Part shown: positions 34,377 through 43,987 of the stretch, in pieces | Layout: each line of letters begins with the position of its first letter | How positions within the stretch are numbered: the stretch's first letter is position 1 | NCBI RefSeq assembly: GCF_013003965.1 | Contig: NZ_CP053069.1 | Location: forward strand, 310,001 to 374,000 | From: Usitatibacter rugosus | GTDB lineage: Bacteria; Pseudomonadota; Gammaproteobacteria; Burkholderiales; Usitatibacteraceae | DNA length: 64,000 bases | Direction: 5' to 3' | Notes under the pieces: model-generated | Database searches by the model: none | The model's input: only the letters and a program-made list of their open reading frames with translations | Told to the model about the DNA's origin: nothing | Translations under genes and position numbers: made by a program

Positions 34377-37230
34377 CCTCGCACCCACCGATTACGGCAC
34401 GCCGGCCAGCAAGAGCGAGAAGCTCGTCACGCTCGAGATCGACGGCCAGGAAGTCTCCGTTCCCGTCGGCACCTCGATCATGCGTGCCGCCATGGACGCG
34501 GGCGTGAAAGTACCCAAGCTCTGTGCCACCGACAGCCTCGAGCCCTTCGGCTCCTGCCGCCTGTGCCTGGTGGAGATCGAAGGCCGCCGCGGCATGCCCG
34601 CGTCGTGCACCACGCCGTGCGAGCCCGGCATGAAGGTGAAGACGCAGACGAAGAAGCTCGCCGACGTCCGGCGCGGCGTGATGGAGCTCTACATCTCCGA
34701 CCATCCGCTCGATTGCCTCACCTGCAGCGCCAACGGCAACTGCGAGCTGCAGGACATGGCCGGTACGGTGGGCCTGCGCGAAGTGCGCTACGGCTTCGAA
34801 GGCCGGAACCATCTCCAGGAAGGCAAGGACGAGTCGAACCCGTACTTCACGTTCGACGCCTCGAAATGCATCGTTTGCTCGCGCTGCGTGCGCGCGTGCG
34901 AGGAAACGCAAGGCACGTTCGCGCTCACCATCGACGGCCGCGGCTTTGCTTCGTTCGTCTCCGCCGGCCAGGACGACGGCTTCCTCAACAGCGAGTGCGT
35001 CTCGTGCGGCGCCTGCGTGCAGGCCTGCCCGACCGCCACGCTGATGGAAAAGACCGTCATCGAGAAGGGACAAGCGGAACACTCGGTCATCACGACGTGC
35101 GCCTACTGCGGCGTCGGCTGCTCCTTCCGCGCGGAGATGAAGGGCACGGAAGTCGTCCGCATGGTCCCGCACAAGGACGGCAAGGCGAACCATGGCCACT
35201 CGTGCGTGAAGGGCCGCTTCGCCTGGGGCTACGCGACGCACAAGGACCGCGTCACCAAGCCGATGATCCGCGCGAAGATCACCGACCCCTGGCAGGAAGT
35301 CTCGTGGGAAGTCGCGGTCAACCATGCGGCGTCCGAGTTCAAGCGCATCCAGGCCAAGTACGGGCGCGATTCGGTGGGCGGCATCACGTCGTCGCGCTGC
35401 ACGAACGAGGAGACCTACCTCGTGCAGAAGCTGGTGCGCGCCGCGTTCGGCAACAACAACGTGGATACCTGCGCCCGCGTGTGCCACTCGCCCACGGGTT
35501 TCGGCCTCGGGCAGACGCTGGGCACCTCCGCCGGCACGCAGGAGTTCGATTCGGTGGACTTCGCCGACGTGATCATGGTGATCGGCGCGAATCCGGCGGC
35601 CGCCCACCCGGTCTTCGCCTCGCGCATGAAGAAGCGCCTGCGCGAGGGCGCGAAGCTGATCGTCGTCGATCCCCGCACCACCGAGATGGTCGACGGCGCG
35701 CACTACAAGGCCGACTACCATCTGAAGCTGAAGCCCGGCACGAACGTCGCGATCATCAACGCACTCGCGCACACGATCATCGCCGAGGGCCTCGCGAAGG
35801 TCGACTACGTCTCCGAGCGTTGCGACATGGCGGAGTTCGCCAAGTGGGAAGCCTTCATCCTGGAACCGAAGAACTCGCCCGAGGCGATGGAAGAGGTCAC
35901 CGGCGTTCCCGCGGCTGAGATGCGTGCGGCCGCACGCCTGTACGCCAACGGCGGCAACGGCGCGATCTACTACGGCCTGGGCGTGACCGAGCACAGCCAG
36001 GGCTCGACGATGGTGATGGGTATCGCGAACCTTGCGATGCTCACCGGCAACATCGGGCGCGAGGGCGTGGGTGTGAACCCGCTGCGCGGCCAGAACAACG
36101 TGCAAGGCTCGTGCGACATGGGCTCGTTCCCGCACGAGTTCCCGGGCTACCGCCATGTGTCGAACACCACCGTGCGCGAGCTGTTCGAGGACGCGTGGGG
36201 CGTGCCGCTGCAGAGCGAGCCGGGCCTTCGCATCCCGAACATGTTCGAGAGCGCGATCGAGGGGACCTACAAGGGCATGTACGTGCAGGGCGAGGACATC
36301 GCCCAGTCCGATCCGAATACGCAGCACGTCACCGCCGCGCTCGAGGCGATGGAGTGCCTCGTGGTGCACGACATCTTCATGAACGAGACGGGGCGCTTCG
36401 CGCACGTCTTCCTGCCGGGCGCGTCGTTCCTCGAGAAGGACGGCACGTTCACGAATGCCGAACGCCGCATCTCGCGCGTCCGCAAGGCGATGCCGCCGCT
36501 CGCGGGGCTGGCCGACTGGGAAGCGACGATGGCGCTGTCCAATGCGCTCGGCTACAAGATGGACTACAAGCATCCGTCGGAGATCATGGACGAGATCGCG
36601 CGCCTCACGCCGACGTTCAAGGGCGTGAGCTACGACCGCATCGACGAGCTGGGCAGCATCCAGTGGCCCTGCAACGACGCGGCGCCCGACGGCACGCCCA
36701 CCATGCACATCGACACGTTCGTGCGCGGCAAGGGGCGCTTCATCGTGACGGAGTACATCCCGACCGACGAGAAGGTGAACTCGCGCTACCCGCTCATCCT
36801 CACCACGGGCCGGATCCTCTCGCAGTACAACGTGGGCGCGCAGACCCGTCGCACGCACAACAACACGTGGCACGACGAGGACCGCATCGAGGTCCACCCG
36901 CACGACGCGGAAGAGCGCGGCATCAAGGAAGGCGACTGGGTCGGCATCGCCAGCCGCTCGGGCGAGACGGTGCAGCGCGCCGTGATCACCGACCGCGTGC
37001 AGCCGGGCGTCGTTTACACGACGTTCCACTTCCCCGAGTCGGGCGCCAACGTGATCACCACCGACAACTCCGACTGGGCCACCAACTGTCCCGAGTACAA
37101 GGTGACGGCGGTGCAGGTCCTGCCGGTCACGCAACCCTCCGAGTGGCAGAAGCGCTTCCACCAGTTCCGCGAGCAGCAGGAGCAGCTCGTGGAGCGGCGC
37201 ATCCGCGACAAGGAAAAGGCGAAGGTGTGA
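34369..37230 (+). CDS. fdsA: NAD-linked formate dehydrogenase alpha subunit (Mo/W bis-PGD, cysteine form)
   Basis: This 953-residue catalytic subunit starts at ATG 34369 and overlaps fdsB. Domains in order: an N-terminal 2Fe-2S domain (C52-C-x10-C-x2-C, then C80), a His-Cys 4Fe-4S segment (DHPLDCLTCSANGNC), two 4Fe-4S motifs (CIVCSRCVRAC and CVSCGACVQAC), a further 4Fe-4S CAYCGVGC, and the bis-PGD domain. The metal ligand is Cys372 (NVDTCARVCHSPTG), not selenocysteine, in contrast to FdnG. It catalyses formate oxidation to CO2 (reversible in this family). Confidence 0.96.
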   Translation: MPSLAPTDYGTPASKSEKLVTLEIDGQEVSVPVGTSIMRAAMDAGVKVPKLCATDSLEPFGSCRLCLVEIEGRRGMPASCTTPCEPGMKVKTQTKKLADVRRGVMELYISDHPLDCLTCSANGNCELQDMAGTVGLREVRYGFEGRNHLQEGKDESNPYFTFDASKCIVCSRCVRACEETQGTFALTIDGRGFASFVSAGQDDGFLNSECVSCGACVQACPTATLMEKTVIEKGQAEHSVITTCAYCGVGCSFRAEMKGTEVVRMVPHKDGKANHGHSCVKGRFAWGYATHKDRVTKPMIRAKITDPWQEVSWEVAVNHAASEFKRIQAKYGRDSVGGITSSRCTNEETYLVQKLVRAAFGNNNVDTCARVCHSPTGFGLGQTLGTSAGTQEFDSVDFADVIMVIGANPAAAHPVFASRMKKRLREGAKLIVVDPRTTEMVDGAHYKADYHLKLKPGTNVAIINALAHTIIAEGLAKVDYVSERCDMAEFAKWEAFILEPKNSPEAMEEVTGVPAAEMRAAARLYANGGNGAIYYGLGVTEHSQGSTMVMGIANLAMLTGNIGREGVGVNPLRGQNNVQGSCDMGSFPHEFPGYRHVSNTTVRELFEDAWGVPLQSEPGLRIPNMFESAIEGTYKGMYVQGEDIAQSDPNTQHVTAALEAMECLVVHDIFMNETGRFAHVFLPGASFLEKDGTFTNAERRISRVRKAMPPLAGLADWEATMALSNALGYKMDYKHPSEIMDEIARLTPTFKGVSYDRIDELGSIQWPCNDAAPDGTPTMHIDTFVRGKGRFIVTEYIPTDEKVNSRYPLILTTGRILSQYNVGAQTRRTHNNTWHDEDRIEVHPHDAEERGIKEGDWVGIASRSGETVQRAVITDRVQPGVVYTTFHFPESGANVITTDNSDWATNCPEYKVTAVQVLPVTQPSEWQKRFHQFREQQEQLVERRIRDKEKAKV

Positions 37231-37234
37231 GGCC

Positions 37235-38059
37235 ATGATCGTCGAAGAGATGGTTTCGGCGCTGCCGCTGGAGTCCGTGAATTGCGCCGGCGTCCGCTGG
37301 AGCGAGGGCGAATCCACCGACGTGTCCGAGGACATCGCGGCTGAAGTGCCCGTTGCCCTCGTCTACAACGGCATCTCGCACGTCGTGATGCTCGCCACAC
37401 CCCTCGACCTCGAGGCGTTCGGCGTGGGCTTCTCGCTCTCCGAGGGCATCGTCGCCTCGGCCTCCGAGGTGCATGACGTCGAAGCGGTCGCCGTGGACGG
37501 GGGCATCGAAGTGCGCATGACGATCGCCTCGGAGCGCTTCGTCGCGTTGAAGGAACGCCGGCGCAACCTCGCCGGACGCACGGGCTGCGGCCTCTGCGGC
37601 ACGGAAAGCCTGCAGCACGCGATCCGCGATCTCTCGCAGGTGCCCGAAGGTCCGCGCGTCGCACCCGCCGCGCTGCACCGCGCCTTCGCCGGGCTGCCCG
37701 CGCACCAGCATCTCTTCAAGCGCACGGGCGCGGTCCACGCCGCGGGATGGTCGCGGCCCGATGGAGCGCTCGAGCTCGCCTGCGAGGACGTCGGCCGCCA
37801 CAACGCCCTCGACAAGCTGATCGGCTCGATGGCGATGGAAGGCCACGCTTTCGATGCGGGCTTCGCCGTCATCACGAGCCGCGCCAGCAGCGAGATGGTG
37901 CAGAAAGCCGCGACCGTCGGCATCCGCATCCTCGCCGCGATCTCCGCGCCCACCGAGCTCGCTATCCGCCTCGCCGAGCAATCCAACCTCACGCTCGTGG
38001 GCTTCGCGCGCAACGCCCGCCATGTCGCCTACGCGCACGGAAAGCGCCTCGTCCCATGA
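37235..38059 (+). CDS. fdhD: Sulfurtransferase FdhD for formate dehydrogenase activation
   Basis: This 274-residue cytoplasmic protein starts at ATG 37235, four bases after fdsA. FdhD transfers sulfur from IscS to the bis-PGD cofactor. The two catalytic cysteines are Cys118 and Cys121 in TGCGLCG. The C-terminal segment has CEDVGRHNALDKLIG and TSRASSEMVQKA, both highly conserved. It is inserted between fdsA and fdsD, and overlaps fdsD by ATGA. Confidence 0.96.
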   Translation: MIVEEMVSALPLESVNCAGVRWSEGESTDVSEDIAAEVPVALVYNGISHVVMLATPLDLEAFGVGFSLSEGIVASASEVHDVEAVAVDGGIEVRMTIASERFVALKERRRNLAGRTGCGLCGTESLQHAIRDLSQVPEGPRVAPAALHRAFAGLPAHQHLFKRTGAVHAAGWSRPDGALELACEDVGRHNALDKLIGSMAMEGHAFDAGFAVITSRASSEMVQKAATVGIRILAAISAPTELAIRLAEQSNLTLVGFARNARHVAYAHGKRLVP

Positions 38060-38286
38060 GCCACGCCGGACAGCCGAACTACGACAGCCTGGTGAAGATG
38101 GCCAACCAGATCTCGCAGTTCTTCGAATCGCAGGAGCCCGGCCAGGCACCGGCGGGCATCGCCGAGCACATCAAGAAGTTCTGGGATCCGCGCATGCGCC
38201 GCGCGATCGGCGAGTACGTGCGCAGCGGCGGCGATGGATTGCGGCCGGACGCGGCGCGGGCCGTGAAGCTGCTCGAGGCTCGTTAG
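38056..38286 (+). CDS. fdsD: NAD-linked formate dehydrogenase delta subunit
   Basis: This 76-residue protein starts at ATG 38056 in an ATGA overlap with fdhD. It begins with a short unstructured segment and then LVKMANQISQFFESQ and H-I-K-K-F-W-D-P-R-M-R, conserved in FdsD. It stabilises the FdsGBAD complex and links to cofactor maturation in Cupriavidus (known of the family). Its stop (38284-38286) overlaps the prmC stop on the other strand. Confidence 0.92.
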   Translation: MSHAGQPNYDSLVKMANQISQFFESQEPGQAPAGIAEHIKKFWDPRMRRAIGEYVRSGGDGLRPDAARAVKLLEAR

Positions 38287-39104
38287 GCCGGGAGCCGGCC
38301 CACGGCGACGCGCGGAATGCCCGCGAGATCGCGAATGCTCTCGCGCGATTCGAATCCGGCTTCCTCGAGGAGCTTGGCGACGGCCTCGGCCTGGTCGTAT
38401 CCGTGCTCCAGCAGCAGCCATCCTCCCGGCACGAGGTAGTCGCGCGCGGCGACCACGATCGCGCGAACGGAACCCAGTCCGTCTTCGCTGCCGTCGGTAA
38501 GCGCGCCCTCCGGCTCGAAGCGAAGGTCGCCCTGGCCCAGGTGCGGGTCCTTTGCGGCGACGTACGGTGGATTCGAGACGATCACGTCGAAGCGGCGTCC
38601 GGCCACGGGCGCGAACCAGCTTCCTTCGAGCCATTCGATGCGGCCCGGCGCGAGAGTCTCGCCGTTCGACCGCGCGACCTGCAGCGTCTGCGAATCCTTC
38701 TCCACCGCCGTCACGCGCGCTTCGGGACGTTCGCACGCGAGCGTGACCGCGATCGCACCGCTGCCGGTTCCGAGGTCGAGCACGCTGCACGCGCCTGCCA
38801 TGCGCTTCAGTGCCGCCTCGACCAGCGTCTCCGTATCGGGCCGCGGGATGAGCACGTGGCCGTCGACGGCGAAGTCGCGGCCGTAGAACTCGCGCCGGCC
38901 CACGAGGTAGGCGACCGGGTGGCCCATCAGGCGCTGCGCGACCAGCATGTCGATGCGCGCGTCCTGGGTCTCGGTGAGGATGTGGAACGGATTGGTCGCT
39001 AGGAAGGCGCGGTCCACGCCGAGCACTTCGCAGACGAGCACGCGGGCGTCCACCTTGCCGATCGAGTCCTCCGCTTCCTGGAGCGAGGCGTGGATGGTGC
39101 GCAT
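38283..39104 (-). CDS. prmC: Peptide chain release factor N5-glutamine methyltransferase
   Basis: This 273-residue methyltransferase starts at ATG 39104 and overlaps the prfA stop (TGATG). SAM binding is by VLDLGTGSGAIAVTLA, and the catalytic N-P-P-Y is in VSNPPYVAA. It methylates the GGQ glutamine of PrfA, encoded just upstream. It ends at 38283, convergent with and overlapping the fdsD stop. Confidence 0.96.
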   Translation of the reverse strand: MRTIHASLQEAEDSIGKVDARVLVCEVLGVDRAFLATNPFHILTETQDARIDMLVAQRLMGHPVAYLVGRREFYGRDFAVDGHVLIPRPDTETLVEAALKRMAGACSVLDLGTGSGAIAVTLACERPEARVTAVEKDSQTLQVARSNGETLAPGRIEWLEGSWFAPVAGRRFDVIVSNPPYVAAKDPHLGQGDLRFEPEGALTDGSEDGLGSVRAIVVAARDYLVPGGWLLLEHGYDQAEAVAKLLEEAGFESRESIRDLAGIPRVAVGRLPA

Positions 39105-40186
39105 CAGGCCGCGTCGGAGAGGCTCGCGAGCTGGTCGGCCTGGTGCTCGGCGGCGAGCGCGTCCAGCAGGTCGCCCATGTCGCCGTCCATGATCTTCTCG
39201 ATCTGGTGCAGCGTGAGGTTGATGCGGTGGTCGGTCACGCGGCCCTGCGGGAAGTTGTACGTGCGGATGCGGTCGGAGCGGTCGCCGGTGCCGATGAGCG
39301 ACTTGCGCTCCGACGCTTCCTTCGCGTGCTGCTCGCGCTCCTGCTTGTCCTTGATGCGCGCCGAGAGGATTCGCCAGGCCTGCTCCTTGTTCTTGTGCTG
39401 GCTGCGGCCGTCCTGGCACTCGACCACGATGCCCGTGGGCAGGTGCGTGAGGCGCACCGCCGAATCGGTCTTGTTCACGTGCTGGCCGCCGGCACCGCTC
39501 GCGCGATAGGTGTCCACGCGCACGTCGGCCGGGTTCACGACGATCTCGCCGGTGTCGTCGGCCTCGGGCATCACGGCGACCGTGGCGGCCGAGGTGTGGA
39601 TGCGGCCCTGCGTCTCGGTGGCGGGAACGCGCTGCACGCGGTGGCCGCCCGACTCGAACTTGAGGCGCGAGTACGCTCCGCGGCCGACGATGCGCACGAT
39701 GACTTCCTTGAAGCCGCCCGCGTCACCGTCGCTCGCGCTCATGACCTCGACCTGCCAGCGGTTGCGCTCGGCGTAGCGCGAGTACATGCGGAAGAGGTCG
39801 CCCGCGAAGAGCGCGCTCTCGTCGCCTCCGGTGCCGGCGCGGATCTCGATGAACAGGTTCTTCTCGTCGTTGGGATCGCGTGGCAGCAGCATCGCCTGGA
39901 GCTCCGCTTCGAGCTGCTCCACGCGCGCCTTGCCGGACTTCACTTCTTCGTCGGCGAATTCCCGCATCGAGGGATCGCGCGCCATTTCCTCGGCGGCGGC
40001 GACGTCGCCCTCGGCCTTGCGGTACTCGCCGAAGGACTGCACCACCGGCTCGATCTCGGCGCGCTCCTGCGAGAGCTTGCGGTAGTTCTCGAGGTCGTTG
40101 GTGACGTCGGGGTCGGCGAGGCGCGCGTCGATCTCCTTCAGGCGCGTGTCGAGCGCGGCGAGCTTCGTGGCGATGGAGGGCTTCAT
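39104..40186 (-). CDS. prfA: Peptide chain release factor 1
   Basis: This 360-residue protein starts at ATG 40186. It terminates translation at UAA and UAG. The catalytic GGQ motif is in [15 protein letters not shown], and the P-A-T (codon recognition) motif is in [16 protein letters not shown]1 does not read UGA, so it does not compete at the Sec codon; RF2 would. It overlaps both hemA and prmC. Confidence 0.97.
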   Translation of the reverse strand: MKPSIATKLAALDTRLKEIDARLADPDVTNDLENYRKLSQERAEIEPVVQSFGEYRKAEGDVAAAEEMARDPSMREFADEEVKSGKARVEQLEAELQAMLLPRDPNDEKNLFIEIRAGTGGDESALFAGDLFRMYSRYAERNRWQVEVMSASDGDAGGFKEVIVRIVGRGAYSRLKFESGGHRVQRVPATETQGRIHTSAATVAVMPEADDTGEIVVNPADVRVDTYRASGAGGQHVNKTDSAVRLTHLPTGIVVECQDGRSQHKNKEQAWRILSARIKDKQEREQHAKEASERKSLIGTGDRSDRIRTYNFPQGRVTDHRINLTLHQIEKIMDGDMGDLLDALAAEHQADQLASLSDAA

Positions 40187-41445
40187 CGCTTGTCCTCGCC
40201 CTCGGCGTCGGGGAACAGCACGTCGATCGCGCGTTGCAGCTGGGCGCGGTCGTCGTCCCCGGCGCGGGCGAGCGCCTGAGTGGGGTGGTGCAGGAATTTG
40301 TTGGCGAGGCCCTGGGCGAGCGACTCGAGCACGGCGTTCACGTCCTCGCCGCGGGCGAGGCGCGCCTTGGCCTTCGCGAGCTCGGTGCTGCGGTACTGCT
40401 CGGCCTTGCTGCGAAGCTGCACGATCACCGGCACCGCGGCGCGCGTGGCCTGCCACGCGCGGAACGCTCCGACCTGGGAGGCGATGATCGTCTCCGCCTC
40501 GGTGGCCGCGGCTTTGCGCTGCTCGGTGCCTTCCTGGACGATCTTCCCGAGATCGTCGATCGAATAGAGGAAGAGGTCCTCGAGCTCCGCGGCCTCGGGC
40601 TCGATGTCGCGCGGCACGGCGAAGTCCACGGCGAACATCGGCCGGTGGCGGCGCGCCTTCAGGGCCTGCTTGAAATGGGCCTTGTGCAGGATCGGCTCCG
40701 GCGACGCGGTTCCGGTCACGACGATGTCGAAGGTGGAGAGCAGGGCGGGCACGTCCGCGAGCGCGATCGCCTCGCCCGCGAATCGCTCGGCGAATGCTTC
40801 GCCGCGCTCGAGCGTGCGGTTGGCCACGACGATCGCCGCCGGGCGCTGGGCGGCGAAGTACGTCGCGGCGAGCTCGACCATCTCGCCCACGCCCACCAGC
40901 AGCACGCGCCTCTGCGAGAGGTCGCCGAACAGGTTCTGCGAGAGCTTGAGCGCGGCCGAGGCCATGGAGATCGATTGGGCGCCGACGGACGTCTCGGTGC
41001 GCACGCGCTTGGCCACGGCGAAGGTCTGCTGGAAGAGCTTGTGCAGCAGCGAGCCCAGGGTGCCGGCGGCTTCCGCCGTGCGGACCGCCTCCTTCACCTG
41101 GCCCAGGATCTGCGGCTCGCCCAGGACCATCGAGTCCAGCCCCGAGGCGACGCGGAAGGCATGGCGCACGGCATCGTCGCCGGCGTGGAGGTAGAGGAGG
41201 GATTCGAGGGAGGTTCCGGCGCGCTGCGCTTCGGCCAATAGCCACGCCCGGACCGCCGCGCCGTCCGCCGCGTCGCAGTAGACCTCGGTGCGGTTGCAGG
41301 TCGAAACCAGCACCACCTCGGCCACACCCGCCTGGGCCGCCAGCTCCGCCAGCACGGCCGCATGCCGCTCGGCGGGGAACGCGATCTTCTCGCGGACCTC
41401 GAGGGGGGCCGTGTGGTGGTTGATGCCGAGGACGTGGAGAGGCAT
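40183..41445 (-). CDS. hemA: Glutamyl-tRNA reductase
   Basis: This 420-residue enzyme starts at ATG 41445; a longer reading is unlikely. It reduces glutamyl-tRNA(Glu) to glutamate-1-semialdehyde in heme synthesis. The N-terminus has [12 protein letters not shown] and the catalytic Cys in S-T-C-N-R-T-E-V-Y. The NADPH domain follows ([16 protein letters not shown]) with a C-terminal dimerisation helix. It is in an operon with prfA and prmC, the usual betaproteobacterial order. Confidence 0.97.
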   Translation of the reverse strand: MPLHVLGINHHTAPLEVREKIAFPAERHAAVLAELAAQAGVAEVVLVSTCNRTEVYCDAADGAAVRAWLLAEAQRAGTSLESLLYLHAGDDAVRHAFRVASGLDSMVLGEPQILGQVKEAVRTAEAAGTLGSLLHKLFQQTFAVAKRVRTETSVGAQSISMASAALKLSQNLFGDLSQRRVLLVGVGEMVELAATYFAAQRPAAIVVANRTLERGEAFAERFAGEAIALADVPALLSTFDIVVTGTASPEPILHKAHFKQALKARRHRPMFAVDFAVPRDIEPEAAELEDLFLYSIDDLGKIVQEGTEQRKAAATEAETIIASQVGAFRAWQATRAAVPVIVQLRSKAEQYRSTELAKAKARLARGEDVNAVLESLAQGLANKFLHHPTQALARAGDDDRAQLQRAIDVLFPDAEGEDKR

Positions 41446-41467
41446 TCGGATTGCGGGGCCGACTAGG

Positions 41468-41512
41468 TTCCCGCCCCCCGATCGAGTCACTCGGGGGCAA
41501 GCTGCTCGGGAA
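41468..41512. repeat. Nested inverted repeat, degenerate relative of the ATTCCC repeats
   Basis: Outer arms TTCCCG (41468-41473) and CGGGAA (41507-41512) surround an inner hairpin CCCCCGA (41475-41481) and TCGGGGG (41491-41497), followed by TGACGGG. The end matches the other dispersed copies. It lies in the 214-base hemA-gpx gap. Confidence 0.6.
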
Positions 41513-41543
41513 TGACGGGGGGCGGCTCGTGTAAGTACCTGAA

Positions 41544-41549
41544 ATTATA
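41544..41549 (-). promoter_or_regulatory. Candidate -10 box for hemA
   Basis: On the minus strand TATAAT lies about 100 bases upstream of the hemA start. No good -35 was found at the right spacing. The remaining gap 41446-41659 holds the repeat above and no gene. Confidence 0.3.
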
Positions 41550-41659
41550 GCCTGTCCCTGTCCGGCGGCAGCAGGGTCCGGTGCCGGAATGCGAGGCCAC
41601 ATCGGAACGGCCCCGGGCGTCCGTATCATAGGGATTCGACCCTTCCCCCAGGCCGCCCC

Positions 41660-42199
41660 ATGAACCTCCGCCTCCTCGCTGCTTCCCTGCTCCTGGCCCC
41701 CGGCCTCGCCGCCGCCGCCTGCCCGACGCTCCTCGACCAGAAGCTGAGCACCCTCCAGGGCAAGGCCGACGACCTCTGCCGCTACGAGGGCAAGGTCGTC
41801 CTGGTCGTGAACACGGCGAGCTATTGCGGCTTCACGCCCCAATACGAGGGACTGGAGAAACTCTACGAGAAGTACCAGGGCCAGGGGCTCGTGGTGCTCG
41901 GCTTCCCCTCGAACGACTTCGGCAAGCAGGAGCCCGGCACCAACGCCGAGGTGGCGGACTTCTGCGAGCGCACCTACAAGGTCCGATTCCCCATGTACGA
42001 GAAGACCGTGGTGACCGGAACCGAGGCCACGCCCCTCTACAAGGGCCTCGCGGCGAAGACCGGCGAGGCCCCGAAATGGAATTTCCACAAGTACGTGCTG
42101 AACCGGAAGGGCGAGCCCGTGGGCAGCTTCAATTCCCGCGTGAAGCCCGACGATCCCAAGCTGGTCGAGACCGTGGAAAACGCCCTCGCCGGACGCTGA
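41660..42199 (+). CDS. Secreted glutathione peroxidase (cysteine form)
   Basis: This 179-residue protein starts at ATG 41660 with a signal peptide ([16 protein letters not shown]). It has the peroxidase core: Cys56 in [15 protein letters not shown], Gln in [12 protein letters not shown], and Trp/Asn in APKWNFHKY. It is a cysteine, not selenocysteine, enzyme. It reduces peroxides, probably in the periplasm using thioredoxin-like reductants. It has no apparent operon partner. Confidence 0.92.
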   Translation: MNLRLLAASLLLAPGLAAAACPTLLDQKLSTLQGKADDLCRYEGKVVLVVNTASYCGFTPQYEGLEKLYEKYQGQGLVVLGFPSNDFGKQEPGTNAEVADFCERTYKVRFPMYEKTVVTGTEATPLYKGLAAKTGEAPKWNFHKYVLNRKGEPVGSFNSRVKPDDPKLVETVENALAGR

Positions 42200-42262
42200 C
42201 CGGGCGTTCTTTACAACTCGCTCCAGCAAGGCGCATCATATCCTTGATTTAACAGGATTCTT

Positions 42263-43969
42263 ATGGCCGCAGCGCCTTCCCATTTCAATGCCCTCGGGCG
42301 CGCCCTCGTGCAACAGGGCAAGCTCGTACAGGCCGACGCCAACGCCATCCAGGCGGAAGCGACGAAGGCGGGTATTTCCTTCATCCAGCAGCTGATCGGA
42401 TCGAAGAAGCTCTCGGCGAAGGAAGTCTCGATGTTCGCCGCCAACACCTTCGGCTATCCGCTGCTCGACCTGAACGCGGTCGACGGCGACCAGCTCCCCA
42501 CCAGCCTCATCGACGCGAAGATCGTCGGCAACCACCGCGTTGTGGCCCTCGGCAAGCGCGGCAACCGCCTGTTCGTCGCGATGAGCGACCCGTCGAACGA
42601 GCAGGTGATGCAGGAGGTGAAGTTCTCGACCGGCATGACGATGGAGCCCATCGTCGTCGAGGACGACAAGCTCAACATCTTCGTGAAGAAGATCACCGAG
42701 GGCGGCGGCAAGGCCCTCGAGAAGATGGTCGAGGACGTCGACCTGCAGCTGCCCGACGAGGGCGAGCTCGAGGCCGAGACCGCCGCTTCCGTCGAGGACA
42801 TCGACGACGCCCCGGTGGTGAAGTACGTGCAGAAGGTGCTGCTCGACGCCATCAACGCCGGCGCCTCCGACATCCACTTCGAGCCCTACGAGAAGTTCTA
42901 CCGCATCCGCTACCGCCAGGACGGCGTGCTCTACGACGTGGCGCAGCCGCCGCTCGCGATCAAGGAGAAGATCGCCTCGCGCATCAAGGTCGTCTCCAAG
43001 CTCGACATCTCCGAGAAGCGCGTCCCGCAGGACGGGCGCATGAAGCTCACGCTCTCCAAGACGCGCGCCATCGACTTCCGCGTCTCGACGCTGCCGACGC
43101 TCTTCGGCGAGAAGATTTGCATGCGGATCCTCGATCCCTCGAGCGCCACGCTCGGGATCGACGCCCTGGGCTACGACCCGGACCAGAAAGAGAACCTGAT
43201 GACCGCCATCCAGCGCCCCTACGGGATGGTGCTGGTGACGGGGCCGACGGGCTCGGGCAAGACGGTGTCGCTCTACACGTGCCTGAACATCCTGAACAAG
43301 CCGGGCATCAATATCTCGACCGCGGAGGACCCGGCGGAGATCAACCTGCCCGGCGTGAACCAGGTCAACATCAACGACAAGGCGGGGATGACGTTCCCGG
43401 CGGCGCTGAAGGCCTTCCTGCGCCAGGACCCGGACATCATCATGGTGGGCGAGATCCGCGACATCGAGACCGGCGAGATCTCGATCAAGGCCGCGCAGAC
43501 CGGCCACATGGTGCTCTCCACGCTGCACACCAACGACGCGCCGCAGACGCTCACGCGATTGATGAACATGGGCATCGCTCCGTTCAACATCGCGTCGTCC
43601 GTGATCATGGTCACGGCCCAGCGCCTCGCGCGGAAGCTCTGCGTGTGCAAGCGCCCGATCGACATCCCGGAGGAAGCGCTCAAGCGCGCGGGTTTCACCG
43701 AAGAAGACCTCGACGGAACCTGGCAGCCCTTCGCGCCCGCCGGATGCGACGTATGCAAGAATACCGGCTACAAGGGGCGCGTCGGCATCTACCAGGTCAT
43801 GCCCATCTCCGAGGAGATGGAACGCATCATCATGAAGAACGGCACGGCGATCGACCTTGCCGACCAGTCCCGCCGCGAAGGCATCAAGGACCTGCGGCAA
43901 TCGGGGCTCATCAAGGTGAAGAAGGGACTCACTTCCCTCGAGGAAGTCGAAGGCGTCACCAACGAGTAA
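42263..43969 (+). CDS. pilB: Type IV pilus assembly ATPase PilB
   Basis: This 568-residue cytoplasmic ATPase starts at ATG 42263. The N-terminal MshEN domain (AAPSHFNALGRALVQQG) precedes the ATPase core: GPTGSGKTVSLY (Walker A), the Asp box EDPAEINLPGVNQVNIN, GEIRDIETGEI (Walker B) and H-T-N-D-A-P-Q-T (His box). Zinc-type cysteines C-V-C and CDVCKNTGYKGR are near the C-terminus. It extends pili, working with PilC downstream. Confidence 0.97.
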   Translation: MAAAPSHFNALGRALVQQGKLVQADANAIQAEATKAGISFIQQLIGSKKLSAKEVSMFAANTFGYPLLDLNAVDGDQLPTSLIDAKIVGNHRVVALGKRGNRLFVAMSDPSNEQVMQEVKFSTGMTMEPIVVEDDKLNIFVKKITEGGGKALEKMVEDVDLQLPDEGELEAETAASVEDIDDAPVVKYVQKVLLDAINAGASDIHFEPYEKFYRIRYRQDGVLYDVAQPPLAIKEKIASRIKVVSKLDISEKRVPQDGRMKLTLSKTRAIDFRVSTLPTLFGEKICMRILDPSSATLGIDALGYDPDQKENLMTAIQRPYGMVLVTGPTGSGKTVSLYTCLNILNKPGINISTAEDPAEINLPGVNQVNINDKAGMTFPAALKAFLRQDPDIIMVGEIRDIETGEISIKAAQTGHMVLSTLHTNDAPQTLTRLMNMGIAPFNIASSVIMVTAQRLARKLCVCKRPIDIPEEALKRAGFTEEDLDGTWQPFAPAGCDVCKNTGYKGRVGIYQVMPISEEMERIIMKNGTAIDLADQSRREGIKDLRQSGLIKVKKGLTSLEEVEGVTNE

Positions 43970-43987
43970 CGAGCAGGGAGAGCCAAC

